A DNA stretch of 64,000 nt from JACKDW01 sp964621785 (lineage in GTDB: Bacteria; Myxococcota_A; Polyangia; Nannocystales; Nannocystaceae): contig CAZUPD010000020.1 of the NCBI GenBank assembly GCA_964621785.1, forward strand, positions 15,118 to 79,117. The letters are read 5' to 3'. Under the pieces are notes generated by a model, which had not been told where the DNA came from, did not search any database, and saw nothing but the letters and a program-made list of their open reading frames with translations. Position numbers and translations under genes: made by a program. Numbering within the stretch: the first letter of the stretch is position 1; every line of letters starts with the position of its first letter. Positions 15,168-24,894 of this stretch are shown here, piece by piece.

Positions 15168-18100
15168 TTATTGAAACCGGGCCAACCAAGCCTCGACCGC
15201 TGCGACGTCGTCCGCCTGGTTCTTGGCTCGAAAGACCTCGAGTGCCGATTGTGCCGCTTCCCGTGCGCCGTCCGAAACAGCTCCCAAGTCCGTCGTCAGT
15301 ACCTGGGCGCGGGCAAAGCGAGCCTTGGCCAGCGGCAAAAAATCGGCGTCGGCTGTCACCGTGTACAGCGATTCCGCTTCGGTAAGCAAACGGGCGGCTT
15401 CGCCGAGTTGTCGCTGTCCATATGCCGCGAGACCCAACTCGTACAAGGTATCCGCACGCTCGATTGGCCAACCTTCACCATATTGGCTCAATGCCTGCTC
15501 GAGGGCCGATTTGGCCGCCCCAAAATCTCCGATCTCGCGGTACGCCCGACCGAGCGCAAGTGAAAGCCTGGGTGCAATCGCAGGTTCGATTGCAACGACT
15601 TGATTCGAAAGTGAGGACCGAAGCTTTTGAAGCTGTAGGAGTGCTTCGTCCGGACGGCCCAAGTCGGTCAAGGAGTTGCCGTAAGCAAGGAGAAGTTTGG
15701 AACGGCGACGGCCCGTCGGGTCTGGAGATTTGTCAAGACGCTGCTGGGCCTCTTCGTAGAGTGCTTGTACTGATTCGGAGTCTCCGCTGGCTGCGGCTAC
15801 TTTCATGATTAAGTTATGGTATAAATCATAGCGAATGGAGTCTTTTGGGTAGCCTCTGGCTCCTTGCTCGACGAACTCACGGGCGAGTAATGCATTCCCA
15901 TCCCGTAGCTCACACCTTGCCATAAAGAATAAAATCGTTGCCCTGTGGGCATGGTCGTTGGTGCTCACAGCCTCGTTGAGTAATCTCTGGTACTTCTTCC
16001 TAGCTTCGCTAAGCTTTCCAAGCTCAATAGACCCAACTGCGATGTACCCCTCAAACCGTAGTTTTACCCATGGGCCAAGCTGGCCTGAGCGGGAAATCGC
16101 CGAGCGATAAATCTCCACAGCTCGAGCGTGTTGCCCCGCATCTTCCGCGAGTCGACCGAGGTTGAAGAGCGTTCCAACTGCCAATGGTGTCTGTGCACGA
16201 TTATGCTTTTTCCGGAGAGCATCGGCTTTTTCTAGAAGTTCCGTCCCTTCCTGACGATCTCCTAGAAGGGATCGAATCCAACCAAGATTGTTGAGGTGCT
16301 CAGCAAAGAGATCGACATCGCTTTCGACATGGGAATTCAGAGCTTCGACCAGTGGCAAATCTGCATTGACACGGTCTAATTTTCCCAATATCTCCGCCCG
16401 AAAATACGCGAGACGCGAACTCGCTTGTGCAGCTGCCTTCAAGTGCCCCGCCTTTACAGCCATATGCATTGACTTTTCATACGAGTCTTCGGCTGCCACA
16501 TCGTTCATTGCAAACTGTAGAAACCCGCGGTGGAGTTCAACCTCCGCAGCCAGTGGTAAATAGGCCATCGCATCCTCGTCGGCCGAAATGTCATCTAAAA
16601 GATCGATACCAGCTTGAACCTTTCCCGCGTACTTCAGGACATTCGCCCGGGCGAGACTCTCGCGGTGGGTCTGGACACGCTCACGCAGCTCGGAATCTTC
16701 GGGCGGCTCGACCTCGGCCAACAGCGCATCTGCGTCGCTACAACGTGTGAGTGACGGGAGCGCAAACACAGCCTGACCTGCAGCTTCGAGGGGGTCGCTC
16801 TCCGCCGACTCCAAGACATCAACAGCGGCCTGCAATCCCGCGCGTCGCTGGTCGAGGCAGGCGATCCGCCGCTCGAACAGGCGCTCGGCTTGACGGCCTT
16901 CGGCATGGGCGAGGCACGCTTCGTTGCGCTGGGTTATCCATGTATCTGCATATTGATCGAGCTGCGGCAGCACGTGTTGGACGAACTTCCCGGCATACGG
17001 TGACGGGCTCGTTGCGACCGCGGCGGCCACCTTCGCGCTGCGATCCTCGTCCCAGATATCGGTGAGCTCGCGCCCTGCATCGGGGCAGATTTCAACCTGC
17101 GAACTCGAACGCGCCACCGCAAACCCGAGTATCCCCGCGACCGTGGCCCCGAGCACCGCACCCGAAATCCTGCGAGTTGTCCGACGGCGATCAAGGGCCG
17201 CGAGCAGGGCATCCATCGACCCGTAACGGTCCGCGGGATCGGTCGACATTCCCCGGCGCAAGCACTTGTAGACCCAACCAGGCACCGAGCGCTTGTCGGG
17301 TTCAACGATCCGACCTTCGACGATGTCCATCCGGAGTTGCGCAATCGAAGTCGCCGAAAAAGGGAGCCCTCCGTAAAGGCATTGATACAGCGAAACGCAA
17401 AAACTGTATTGATCACTCGATGCGGTCACCGACTGGCCGAGATATTGCTCGGGGGACATATACGCCGGCGTCCCAGCGAGTGCACCTGTGGCAGTTAGCG
17501 ATGGCATGGGCATCGAAGCTGTCACCCTGGATTCGTTCGCGTCGGCGTCGACCTCCTCCGGTCCGGTGGTCAAAGCGAGACCAAAATCGAGGACCTTGAC
17601 GCGGCCCCCCTCATCGACGAGTACGTTTTGTGGCTTCACATCTCGGTGGACGATCCCGACGGCGTGTGCTGCCGCGAGCCCGCGACCTGCCTGATCGAAC
17701 ATATCGAGAATCTCTCGCCAATCACGACCTTGCCCCGCCCACTCTTCGAGTGTGCGTCCGCGGACAAACTCCATCGCGACATAGACACCCGCGCTCGATC
17801 CACCGACTTCGTACACTGTGACCACATTGGGATGGGCCAGCCGTGCGAGCGCCTGGCCCTCACGGATCAGGCGCGCAGAGGCGAGTTCCCGGTCGCGCAC
17901 CATCGTAAGTCGATGTACTTTGACGGCGACTTTGCGATCGAGCATCTCGTCGTAGCACGCATACACATCACCCATCCCCCCTTGGCCGAGTTTGCGCAAC
18001 ACAGTGAAATGGCCGATCCGCACCGGCTTCACAAGAGTGCCAGATGACGTCAAGTCCCGCGATTGTGCACGCGGGGCTGATGGATCATCGATGCGGGTCC

Positions 18101-18227
18101 GAAAAATCGTATCGAGAATCCCGAGGTCCCCCAAGTCCCTGGGTGGCGCATGGGCCTCGCTCACCGTGTCGAGAACACCGAGCTCCCGGATGCTTCGAGG
18201 TTTTGCACGGTCATCACCCATGGCCAT
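15168..18227 (-). CDS. Transmembrane Ser/Thr protein kinase with TPR-rich C-terminal half
   Basis: A 1019-residue receptor-like Hanks-type kinase. The N-terminal 70 residues are polar. The kinase domain covers about 72-345: glycine loop GQGGMG (81-86), VAVK with Lys103, HRDVKPQN (His194, Asp196), DFG (215-217) and AGTPAYMSPEQ, so all catalytic residues are present. One membrane helix lies at about 353-373. The C-terminal 640 residues have two cysteines soon after the membrane (EICPDAG) and then helical repeats of TPR type to the end, probably outside the cytoplasm if the usual topology holds. A tandem paralogue follows upstream in transcription order at 18513-21602. Targets are unknown. Confidence 0.88.
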   Translation of the reverse strand: MAMGDDRAKPRSIRELGVLDTVSEAHAPPRDLGDLGILDTIFRTRIDDPSAPRAQSRDLTSSGTLVKPVRIGHFTVLRKLGQGGMGDVYACYDEMLDRKVAVKVHRLTMVRDRELASARLIREGQALARLAHPNVVTVYEVGGSSAGVYVAMEFVRGRTLEEWAGQGRDWREILDMFDQAGRGLAAAHAVGIVHRDVKPQNVLVDEGGRVKVLDFGLALTTGPEEVDADANESRVTASMPMPSLTATGALAGTPAYMSPEQYLGQSVTASSDQYSFCVSLYQCLYGGLPFSATSIAQLRMDIVEGRIVEPDKRSVPGWVYKCLRRGMSTDPADRYGSMDALLAALDRRRTTRRISGAVLGATVAGILGFAVARSSSQVEICPDAGRELTDIWDEDRSAKVAAAVATSPSPYAGKFVQHVLPQLDQYADTWITQRNEACLAHAEGRQAERLFERRIACLDQRRAGLQAAVDVLESAESDPLEAAGQAVFALPSLTRCSDADALLAEVEPPEDSELRERVQTHRESLARANVLKYAGKVQAGIDLLDDISADEDAMAYLPLAAEVELHRGFLQFAMNDVAAEDSYEKSMHMAVKAGHLKAAAQASSRLAYFRAEILGKLDRVNADLPLVEALNSHVESDVDLFAEHLNNLGWIRSLLGDRQEGTELLEKADALRKKHNRAQTPLAVGTLFNLGRLAEDAGQHARAVEIYRSAISRSGQLGPWVKLRFEGYIAVGSIELGKLSEARKKYQRLLNEAVSTNDHAHRATILFFMARCELRDGNALLAREFVEQGARGYPKDSIRYDLYHNLIMKVAAASGDSESVQALYEEAQQRLDKSPDPTGRRRSKLLLAYGNSLTDLGRPDEALLQLQKLRSSLSNQVVAIEPAIAPRLSLALGRAYREIGDFGAAKSALEQALSQYGEGWPIERADTLYELGLAAYGQRQLGEAARLLTEAESLYTVTADADFLPLAKARFARAQVLTTDLGAVSDGAREAAQSALEVFRAKNQADDVAAVEAWLARFQ

Positions 18228-18303
18228 CGCCGACAGACTTCCATTCGTATCTGTCCCCTAGAACTGGTAGCTTTTTCGACGCGCCGCTGCGCTGATCCCT
18301 TGC

Positions 18304-18373
18304 GACGCGGTGGAGATTCGTCAAACCTGCGGCACCGCTCGTGCAGCTGCGTTTCACAAAACTCCACCGCGTC
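18304..18373. repeat. 12-bp inverted repeat between the two kinase genes
   Basis: GACGCGGTGGAG (18304-18315) and CTCCACCGCGTC (18362-18373) are perfect inverted copies 46 bases apart in the 285-base spacer between the kinase genes. It may form a long hairpin or mark the edge of a small mobile or repeat unit, since the dispersed intergenic repeat lies immediately beside it. Confidence 0.45.
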
Positions 18374-18385
18374 AAAAAGTCTTGC

Positions 18386-18412
18386 GCGAGGCGACACGCG
18401 AGAAAAACCACG
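18386..18412 (-). repeat. Copy of dispersed intergenic GTGGTTTTTCTCGCG-type repeat
   Basis: On the reverse strand this reads CGTGGTTTTTCTCGCGTGTC followed by GCCTCGC, nearly identical to the copy at 45351-45376 (one substitution in the shared 26 bases). It lies between the paralogous kinase genes, next to a 12-bp inverted repeat. Confidence 0.65.
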
Positions 18413-18512
18413 CTCCTAGGCTATCACAAGTAGGTGAGCGACGCGTCGTATACGAGAGGCCACATTCGACGACTCGACCACGGTGACGCATGGCATGCCT
18501 GCTTGCCAACAC

Positions 18513-21500
18513 CTATTGAAGCTGGGCCAACCAAGCCTCGACCGCAGCAACGTCGTCCGGTTGTGCCTTGGCCCGCAAGACTTCGAGCGCCGATTGTGCC
18601 GCTTCCCGTGCTCCCGCCGGGGCAAATCCCGAGTCCGAAGTGAGTACTCGGGCGAGGGCAAAGCGAGCCCTTGCCAGGGGCAGAAAATCCGCGTCGGCTG
18701 TCGCCGTGTAGATCGATTCCGCTTCGGTAAGTAAACGGGCGGCCTCGTCGAGTTGCCGCTGGCCAAACGCAGTAAGGCCGAGTTCGTAATAGGTGTCCGC
18801 ACGCTCGATCGGCCAACCTTCACCGTATTGGCTCAATGCCTGCTCGAGGGCTGATTTGGCTGATTCGAGATTGCCTGATTCGCGGTACGCCCGACCGAGG
18901 GCGAGCGAGAGGCGAGGTGCGATCGCAGGTTGGATTGCGACCACTTGTTCCGTGAGCAAGGGCTGGAGTTTTTGAAGTGGAACAAGAGCCTCGTCCGGAC
19001 GGCCCAAACTCATTAGTGAGATGCCATAGTCAAGGAGAAATTTGGCACGGCGAATCCCTGTCGGATCCGGATATGTGTCGAAGCGACGCTGAGCCTCCTC
19101 GTAGACACGACGTACGGACTCGGAGTCTCCGCTGGCCGCTGCTGACCTCATCGCTAGATTACGAAACAGATCATAGTTAACCGAATCCTTGGGAAACTTT
19201 CTGGTCCCTTGTTCGACGAGCTCGCGTGCAAGTGTTGCGTTTCCATCCCGGAGCTCACACCTTGCAAAGAAAAATAAAGCTCTCGCCTTAAAGGCTTCGT
19301 CCTTCGACCTGACCGCTTCGTCGATCAGTTTCTGATTTTTTTCTCGAGCTTCTTGAAGCATTCCGAGTTCGGCAAGCATGCTCGCCACCGCAACCTCCAA
19401 CTCTCGAACTGCCCATGATCCATACTGTTCTGAGCGTTCAATCGCAGTTTTATAATACTCCACAGCATCGACAATTCGCCCTTCATCTTCGGCGAGTCGA
19501 CCGAGATTGTAGAGCGTTCCAACCGCCAACGGTGTCTGACCACGATTGTGTTTTATCCTCAGAGCATCGGCTTCTTCGAGCAACCTCCTCGCTTTTCGTC
19601 GCTCCCCCATGAGGGATCGAACCCAGCCGAGATTATTGAGGTACTCGGCGTAGAGATCAATGTCACCCTCAACATGGCTATTCAGGGCTTCAACAAGTGG
19701 CAGGTCCGTACTGACACGATCTAGTTTGCCCAACCCCTCGGCCTGGAAGAACGAAAGCCGCGAACTCGCTTGTGCAGCTGCCTTTAGATGCCCCGCCCGA
19801 ATCGCCATATGCATCGACTTTTCATACGAGTCTTCGGCTCCCACATCGTTCATTGCAAGCTGCAGAAACCCGCGGTGGAGTTCAACCTCCGCAGCCAGTG
19901 GTAAATAGGCCATCGCATCCTCGTCGGCCGAAATCTCATCTAAAAGATCGATACCTGCTTGAACCTTCCCCGCGTACTTCAGGACATTCGCCCGTGCGAG
20001 TTCCTCGCGATGGCCCTGCACGCGCTCCCGCAACGCTGGGTCGTCAGGGGGGCTTACTTCGGCCAGCAACCCATCCGAGTCGGCACATGGTGCCAGTGAA
20101 GGAAGCGCCGCCGCTGCTTGAGCAAGACTTCCGAGGTTCTTGGCATCCGCGGTTTGAAAAACATCGACCACAGCCTGCACGCCGGCGCGGCGCTGATCTA
20201 GACAGGCCGTCCGTAGGTTGAACAATCCGTCCCCTTGGCGGCCCTCGGCGTGGGCCAAACACGCCTCATTGCGCATCTGTCTCCATTCCTCGGTGTAGGC
20301 ATCGAGTTGGGGCACGACGGCCGCCAGCAAATCCTCGGCCTGGGTTGCGCCAGTTTGGATGATGGCTGTTCGGACAGCTTCTTGGGTCGGCTGATCCCAC
20401 ACACCGACGAGTTCAGCACTGGCGTCCGGGCAAATCTCGACCGAGGGATTGGAACTCGCGGTCATAAACCCGACGACACCGGCGAGTGCGGTTGTGGTCG
20501 CGGCCGCGATCCAGGTCTTCCGCGCCGTCTGCTGACGGTCGAGGGCAGCGAGCAGCGCCTGCATCGTGGGATAGCGGTCTCCGGGCTTGGCCGACATCCC
20601 GCGGTGCAGACATTTATAGATCCACCCGGGGGCTTGGGTCCGCAGCGGTGCAGGCGTGACCCGACCGGCCAACACATCCGCGCGCAGGTCGGTCAGCGAG
20701 GTGGTCGAGAACGGCAACAGCCCGTAGAGGCATTGGTACAGCGACACGCAGAAACTAAATTGATCGCTCGCCGCCGTCACCGGTTGACCGAGATATTGCT
20801 CGGGGGACATGTACGCCGGCGTGCCCACCAACGTGCCGGTCACCGTCAGCGAGCGCAACAGTTCGGAGCTCGATGCCGCGGCATGGTCGGGCTGACTCTC
20901 AAACATCCCTGCATGCACTTCTTCACCACTTGCGCGGGCCAGGCCAAAGTCGAGCACCTTGACGATCTCATCTTCGCTGACGATCACATTTTGTGGCTTG
21001 AAGTCGCGGTGGATGATGCCCACGCGGTGCGCCGCGATCAGTCCACGACCTGCCTGAAGAAACACTTTAAGTACATCTCGCCAGGTTCGTTCCTGGACGG
21101 CCCACTGATCGAGGCTCGACCCGCGGACAAACTCCATCGCGACATACACCTCGTCGTCCGAGCGTCCGACTTCGTGGACCGTGACCACGTTGGGGTGGGA
21201 CAACCGGGCCAACGCCTGGCCCTCGCGGATCAGGCGCGAGGATGCGAGGTCGCGGTCGCGCGACTCGATCTTGAGGATCTTGACCGCGACTTTGCGGTCG
21301 AGCAGCTCATCGTAACATGCATATACAGCACCCATTCCGCCGTGCCCGATCAGACGCAGGACGCGAAACCGGCCGATCGAAACCGGCTGGGTGCGCTTGG
21401 GAAACAGAGCCTGCTTGAGCAGCTGCATCCCCAGTGGATCGCTGCTCGGCCGCCGGCTGCGGGGCCGCGAACCCGAACCCCCCGACGTCAACTCCCCCAG

Positions 21501-21602
21501 ACCCGAGCGGGACTTGGCCGCCGAGTGCCCACGGCTCCGAGACCGGCGCAGGCCGGGGCTTGCGATGATACGGGACTGTGAACTGGGATCGGTGTTTGAC
21601 AT
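18513..21602 (-). CDS. Transmembrane Ser/Thr protein kinase with TPR-rich C-terminal half (tandem paralogue)
   Basis: A 1029-residue paralogue of the neighbouring kinase with the same plan. The N-terminal 75 residues are Arg/Ser-rich. The kinase domain (about 77-350) has GHGGMG, VAVK with Lys108, HRDFKPQN (His198, Asp200) and DFG (219-221), and should be active. A membrane helix follows near residues 372-392, then EICPDAS and a long TPR-like helical region. A DNA block at about 19758-19994 is almost identical to 16414-16650 in the other gene, although flanking parts are more diverged, which points to gene conversion. Both genes are on the same strand with a 285-base spacer. The two may sense different signals through their repeat domains. 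Confidence 0.88.
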   Translation of the reverse strand: MSNTDPSSQSRIIASPGLRRSRSRGHSAAKSRSGLGELTSGGSGSRPRSRRPSSDPLGMQLLKQALFPKRTQPVSIGRFRVLRLIGHGGMGAVYACYDELLDRKVAVKILKIESRDRDLASSRLIREGQALARLSHPNVVTVHEVGRSDDEVYVAMEFVRGSSLDQWAVQERTWRDVLKVFLQAGRGLIAAHRVGIIHRDFKPQNVIVSEDEIVKVLDFGLARASGEEVHAGMFESQPDHAAASSSELLRSLTVTGTLVGTPAYMSPEQYLGQPVTAASDQFSFCVSLYQCLYGLLPFSTTSLTDLRADVLAGRVTPAPLRTQAPGWIYKCLHRGMSAKPGDRYPTMQALLAALDRQQTARKTWIAAATTTALAGVVGFMTASSNPSVEICPDASAELVGVWDQPTQEAVRTAIIQTGATQAEDLLAAVVPQLDAYTEEWRQMRNEACLAHAEGRQGDGLFNLRTACLDQRRAGVQAVVDVFQTADAKNLGSLAQAAAALPSLAPCADSDGLLAEVSPPDDPALRERVQGHREELARANVLKYAGKVQAGIDLLDEISADEDAMAYLPLAAEVELHRGFLQLAMNDVGAEDSYEKSMHMAIRAGHLKAAAQASSRLSFFQAEGLGKLDRVSTDLPLVEALNSHVEGDIDLYAEYLNNLGWVRSLMGERRKARRLLEEADALRIKHNRGQTPLAVGTLYNLGRLAEDEGRIVDAVEYYKTAIERSEQYGSWAVRELEVAVASMLAELGMLQEAREKNQKLIDEAVRSKDEAFKARALFFFARCELRDGNATLARELVEQGTRKFPKDSVNYDLFRNLAMRSAAASGDSESVRRVYEEAQRRFDTYPDPTGIRRAKFLLDYGISLMSLGRPDEALVPLQKLQPLLTEQVVAIQPAIAPRLSLALGRAYRESGNLESAKSALEQALSQYGEGWPIERADTYYELGLTAFGQRQLDEAARLLTEAESIYTATADADFLPLARARFALARVLTSDSGFAPAGAREAAQSALEVLRAKAQPDDVAAVEAWLAQLQ

Positions 21603-21794
21603 GATGCTTCCTATTTAAAAGTGGCAGCACATGGCCCCGTCAATTGCCTCTTCGACAGGTTACCGCATCGGTGGGTTTAAATCGACCATCCAGCGGTTGG
21701 ATGCGGCCGAGGGGCCGAATTTATTGTTTCAGTGAGCGATAAAAAAAACCGAAAAAAGTAAATTGTTCGCCGGGCGACGGCCACCTTTTAAATA

Positions 21795-21820
21795 GAACAT
21801 GCGAGTGGTTGAGCGTGTTC
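21795..21820. promoter_or_regulatory. Imperfect inverted repeat before a lipoprotein gene
   Basis: GAACATGC and GCGTGTTC flank 10 bases and match at seven of eight pairs. It ends 19 bases before the ATG at 21840. The GAACATG half resembles the ACATGTC dyads seen before other lipoprotein genes here, but the match is partial and the distance is shorter. Confidence 0.3.
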
Positions 21821-21839
21821 GGTGAAAAGAGGTTTGGTG

Positions 21840-22955
21840 ATGAAAACGTTCAAAAATGTCCTGGTTCCTGTGTTCTCGATGCTGCTTGCCGGTGGGTGTG
21901 ATGATAGCTCGCTGCAATCCCACAACGACTTCGCCGAGAATGCGTCTTTCCGCGATGGGCCCAGTGGTGGCCTCGGAAATGGCCCCGTCATCGGCGTGAC
22001 GAACACAAGCGTCATGCCCAAGGATTTCGACGAAGACGCCGTCAACTACGGCGGGACCATCACGTTCACATCTGGTCGGATCCTGATCCAAAACTACTGG
22101 CTCGATGTCGAAGAATGGTGGGTCGACAAAACTGGTGAGCTTCACGTCTCCTACTGGGATGCAAATTTCGGCGTACCTGTCTTGGTCACGGTCGATGGTG
22201 AAGACGTGGATTGGCTTGAGTTCACCGTCGACGTCGACACTGGCGGGGCCAACCCAGAGACCGGCACAATGCTGATTGTTGAGCCTCAAGTCGAGGTCGG
22301 TACTGTCCCCAACTACAAAGTGTTCACATCTATTGAGAATGAAATCGATCCCGAGGACTATCCAGAGTCAACCGTGTATCCTTCGGAGTGGCCATTTTGT
22401 CGCGAATCGCTCGGTGAAGACGAGGGCCTAGGAAACAGAACACACGCCGTTGTGTTCGGGCAAAACGTCCGCGTGACCTACGACGCCAATGCAAACGACC
22501 TCGACATCGAAGCCGACAATCAAGTCGACATGATGGGATGTCTCGGCGACACATTGGTCAAACCCCAAGATCTGCTCGATGTTCACTACGATCACGAGTA
22601 TGATCCGCACACCCGTGCGCTTGCGGACGACGAACAAAATAAAGCTATCAACCATGCGTTTCGTGCATTCCACGACGGTGAGTCCTACACCGTCCCCGGA
22701 CAGACGATCTGGCTCGAGGACCTGTCCGGCCAAGACCTCTTCGATGCCAGCAATGCTCCTGTCGCTGCACAACTCGAAGGAGTTTACCTCGACGGGATGC
22801 TGTGCCGCGGGGCCGCCGGGATTCACCGCTATATTCCGTCGGGAAAACTGAACGATACGATCGACGGCTACAGCAACATTCCCGTATGCCCGCAGGATCT
22901 CAGCACACTCAATGAGCCGAATGCAATCGCGGTCTACGCAAACTCGGCGGGCTGA
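21840..22955 (+). CDS. Lipoprotein of unknown function
   Basis: A 371-residue predicted lipoprotein with a typical signal (MKTFKNVLVPVFSMLLAGGC; lipid Cys at 20). ATG 21840 follows AGAGG at a good distance. There is no Thr/Asp linker. The first third is rich in beta-type sequence with aromatic residues (YWLDVEEWWVDKTGELHVSYW); the last part holds paired Cys residues (LCRGAAGIHRY, PVCPQDL). The overall look, with a late Gly-Leu-His-Arg-Tyr-like motif, recalls Nannocystaceae secreted proteins of unknown function. I assign no activity. It is divergent from the kinase genes and ends in a clear terminator. Confidence 0.7.
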   Translation: MKTFKNVLVPVFSMLLAGGCDDSSLQSHNDFAENASFRDGPSGGLGNGPVIGVTNTSVMPKDFDEDAVNYGGTITFTSGRILIQNYWLDVEEWWVDKTGELHVSYWDANFGVPVLVTVDGEDVDWLEFTVDVDTGGANPETGTMLIVEPQVEVGTVPNYKVFTSIENEIDPEDYPESTVYPSEWPFCRESLGEDEGLGNRTHAVVFGQNVRVTYDANANDLDIEADNQVDMMGCLGDTLVKPQDLLDVHYDHEYDPHTRALADDEQNKAINHAFRAFHDGESYTVPGQTIWLEDLSGQDLFDASNAPVAAQLEGVYLDGMLCRGAAGIHRYIPSGKLNDTIDGYSNIPVCPQDLSTLNEPNAIAVYANSAG

Positions 22956-22984
22956 CGCATTCGAGCCGGAAAACGCCAACAATC

Positions 22985-23024
22985 ACAAACAGGGCGATGC
23001 ACTGCGGTGTGTCGCCCTGTTTGT
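22985..23024 (+). terminator. Intrinsic terminator of the lipoprotein gene ending at 22955
   Basis: ACAAACAGGGCGA (22985-22997) pairs perfectly with TCGCCCTGTTTGT (23012-23024) around 14 bases, and the forward strand continues with TTTGT. It lies 30 bases after the stop codon. Confidence 0.75.
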
Positions 23025-23039
23025 TTGTCCGAGGTACAT

Positions 23040-23069
23040 GCGGGTCGACTGCCGGAGCAATCGACCCGC
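23040..23069 (-). terminator. Probable terminator of the von Willebrand A lipoprotein gene
   Basis: GCGGGTCGA (23040-23048) pairs with TCGACCCGC (23061-23069). It lies 18 bases beyond the stop of the reverse-strand gene at 23087. There is no T-run, so termination is inferred from position and stem strength. Confidence 0.45.
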
Positions 23070-23086
23070 GTGTGCCTGATGTGTGA

Positions 23087-24829
23087 TCAACCCGGATCGG
23101 GCAGACAGGCGTATTCGATACCGATATCCGCCTCAAAGTCTCCCTGGACCAAATCGCAGGCTTCGGGGCACAGGTAAATGGTGTCACCCAAAATGTAGAA
23201 ACTGTTGGGTCCACACTGGTCGACGTTTGCCACCTGCATAAATGGAATCGGATCGCCCATTCCCATCGGAGTGTAACTGATATCGATCGAGGACAGGTCG
23301 ATTTCCTGCTCGTCGTCGGGCACCGGGACCGGGAACTCGCAGGCAACTGCGGAACCTTCGATCACGCCCTGGGCGATTGCCTGGAACACCGCATCGTACG
23401 AACTCGTGTCGCAAAGCGGGAACCGCAGGGACTCCGTCAAGATACTGAGCCCTTGATGACCGGTGCCGGGGTCGGCGGCGGTCGGACACTGGCCGGTAAT
23501 GATCGGATCCGTAAACGGATATGGTTCTGTCGGCGGATTGTTGAAGGCCATCGCGACGATCGAGTAATAGGCGTAGTTTCGATCTTCCGAAGTACCAAAG
23601 TGTTCGGGCGAGAGTTGCAGGAGGTCCTGGTCGAAATCCATCGCATCGTTCATGCCGTCGTTGGCATTGTCGTTGTCATCGTAGGGGCCGCAATCGATGC
23701 CGTCATCACTGATGCCGATGAACGTTTTGAACGCCTCCGGTCGCAGCCACTGCGAGTACCCATCCTCGCCGTTTTCGTCATTGGCGGTGGTTGGAAACTC
23801 GGACAGCAATCGACACCACATGTTGTGGCTGCTGATCTCGACCGAGTAGTGGTAAAATTTTCCGGGGTTGAACACCGGATCGGCGGGTGGATTGTTACAT
23901 CCCCCAATTGGAATCCCGCTGAGTGGAGCTTCGATGCAGACACTCTCGCTCGGGAGATTCCCGTGGCGGGTTACCATGATCACGCGATAGTCGAGTCCAC
24001 TGTCCTCAATGATCTGGGCAAAGTTGACGTTGATGTTGTCCTGTACCCCTTCGATCTCTGCTCCCATGCTGCCCGAGTTGTCGATCGAGATGATGATGTC
24101 GACCGGTTGAACCTCGAGCGAAGCTTCGAACGCTTGGGTCCCGCACGGGGACGGTGGGAACACACAGGTGTTGGTGCACTCGTCGTCGGGGATGTCATTC
24201 CCGTCGTCGCACTCTTCCCCCTCGTCGAGCATCCCATTGCCGCAGCTTTTGAAGGCGCAGTCGTTGGTGCACTCATCGGTATCGTCTTGGTCACCGTCGT
24301 CGCAGGCCTCACCGGGCCCGACGATTCCATCGCCACACACGTTGAGGGTGCAGTCGGACTTGCACACGCCGTTGTCGGCATTGTTCTCGCCGTCGTCGCA
24401 TTCCTCGCCGGGGCCTTTGTCGTTATCGCCACACACATTGTTGACGCAATCTGCGAGGCACGCACCACCCGGTCCGTTGGCGTTGCCGTCGTCGCACTCC
24501 TCGCCGGGGTCGACCTGCCCGTCGCCGCAAAACGGCTCGCTACTCGTCGTCGCATCCGTCGGATCGTCCGTTGTCGCATCCGTCGGATTCGAGGAATCCG
24601 AATCAGAATTGGAGTCGGAACCCCCCGGGCCCGCCGTCGGATCGTCGGTATCCGTGGCCGAGTTGCTGTTATCCGTGTCGGTGCGCGAGTCCATTGTTGT
24701 GTCGGTTGTGGTACCGCTGGCCCCGCTGGCGGACTCGGTCTCCGTACTCGAACCACCGCCGCAACCAGTCAAGAGGCTCACGCCGAAGACAGTGCTCCAT
24801 ACCGCTGAAAATTTTTTCACGCTTGCCAT
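23087..24829 (-). CDS. von Willebrand A domain lipoprotein with myxobacterial Cys repeats
   Basis: A 580-residue predicted surface lipoprotein. ATG 24829, six bases after AGGAG, is preferred to the adjoining GTG. The signal ends in SLLTGC, then a Thr/Ser/Asp linker runs to about residue 98. Four Cys repeats of the DUF4215/myxobacterial type follow (CGDGQVDPGEECDDGN and relatives) to about residue 230. The von Willebrand A domain has the metal-site motif DNSGS in VDIIISIDNSGSMGAE and continues to about residue 480, with extra cysteines. The C-terminal 100 residues end in EYACLPDPG. A paralogue lies just upstream at 25133-26833. Calcium- or ligand-binding at the surface is likely. A 20-bp palindrome precedes the gene. 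Confidence 0.85.
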   Translation of the reverse strand: MASVKKFSAVWSTVFGVSLLTGCGGGSSTETESASGASGTTTDTTMDSRTDTDNSNSATDTDDPTAGPGGSDSNSDSDSSNPTDATTDDPTDATTSSEPFCGDGQVDPGEECDDGNANGPGGACLADCVNNVCGDNDKGPGEECDDGENNADNGVCKSDCTLNVCGDGIVGPGEACDDGDQDDTDECTNDCAFKSCGNGMLDEGEECDDGNDIPDDECTNTCVFPPSPCGTQAFEASLEVQPVDIIISIDNSGSMGAEIEGVQDNINVNFAQIIEDSGLDYRVIMVTRHGNLPSESVCIEAPLSGIPIGGCNNPPADPVFNPGKFYHYSVEISSHNMWCRLLSEFPTTANDENGEDGYSQWLRPEAFKTFIGISDDGIDCGPYDDNDNANDGMNDAMDFDQDLLQLSPEHFGTSEDRNYAYYSIVAMAFNNPPTEPYPFTDPIITGQCPTAADPGTGHQGLSILTESLRFPLCDTSSYDAVFQAIAQGVIEGSAVACEFPVPVPDDEQEIDLSSIDISYTPMGMGDPIPFMQVANVDQCGPNSFYILGDTIYLCPEACDLVQGDFEADIGIEYACLPDPG

Positions 24830-24874
24830 CACATCTCCTATTTGTACTCGTAAGGCCGGGACAGTTTCTCAAAG

Positions 24875-24894
24875 ACATGTCCAATTGGACATGT
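24875..24894. promoter_or_regulatory. Perfect 20-bp palindrome upstream of the von Willebrand A lipoprotein gene
   Basis: ACATGTCCAATTGGACATGT is its own reverse complement and begins 46 bases before the start codon at 24829. A second small palindrome, ATGTATACAT, overlaps its right end (24891-24900). Similar ACATGTC half-sites precede the genes starting at 9115 and 45863. The rest of the 24830-25132 spacer holds only this element and the terminator at 25040-25068. Confidence 0.65.

Noticed and set aside
15021..15563. Forward frame of 180 residues at the end of the first kinase
   Set aside because: It overlaps the C-terminal TPR coding region of the reverse-strand kinase and has no own features; a parallel frame occurs in the paralogue.
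20235..21581. Forward frame of 448 residues opposite the second kinase
   Set aside because: The reverse strand encodes clear kinase motifs across it; the forward frame is Arg/Gly/His-rich with no family.
23453..24808. Forward frame of 451 residues with many Val/Ile
   Set aside because: It is the complement of the Cys-repeat and von Willebrand A gene; the hydrophobic look comes from the antisense of Asp-rich codons.
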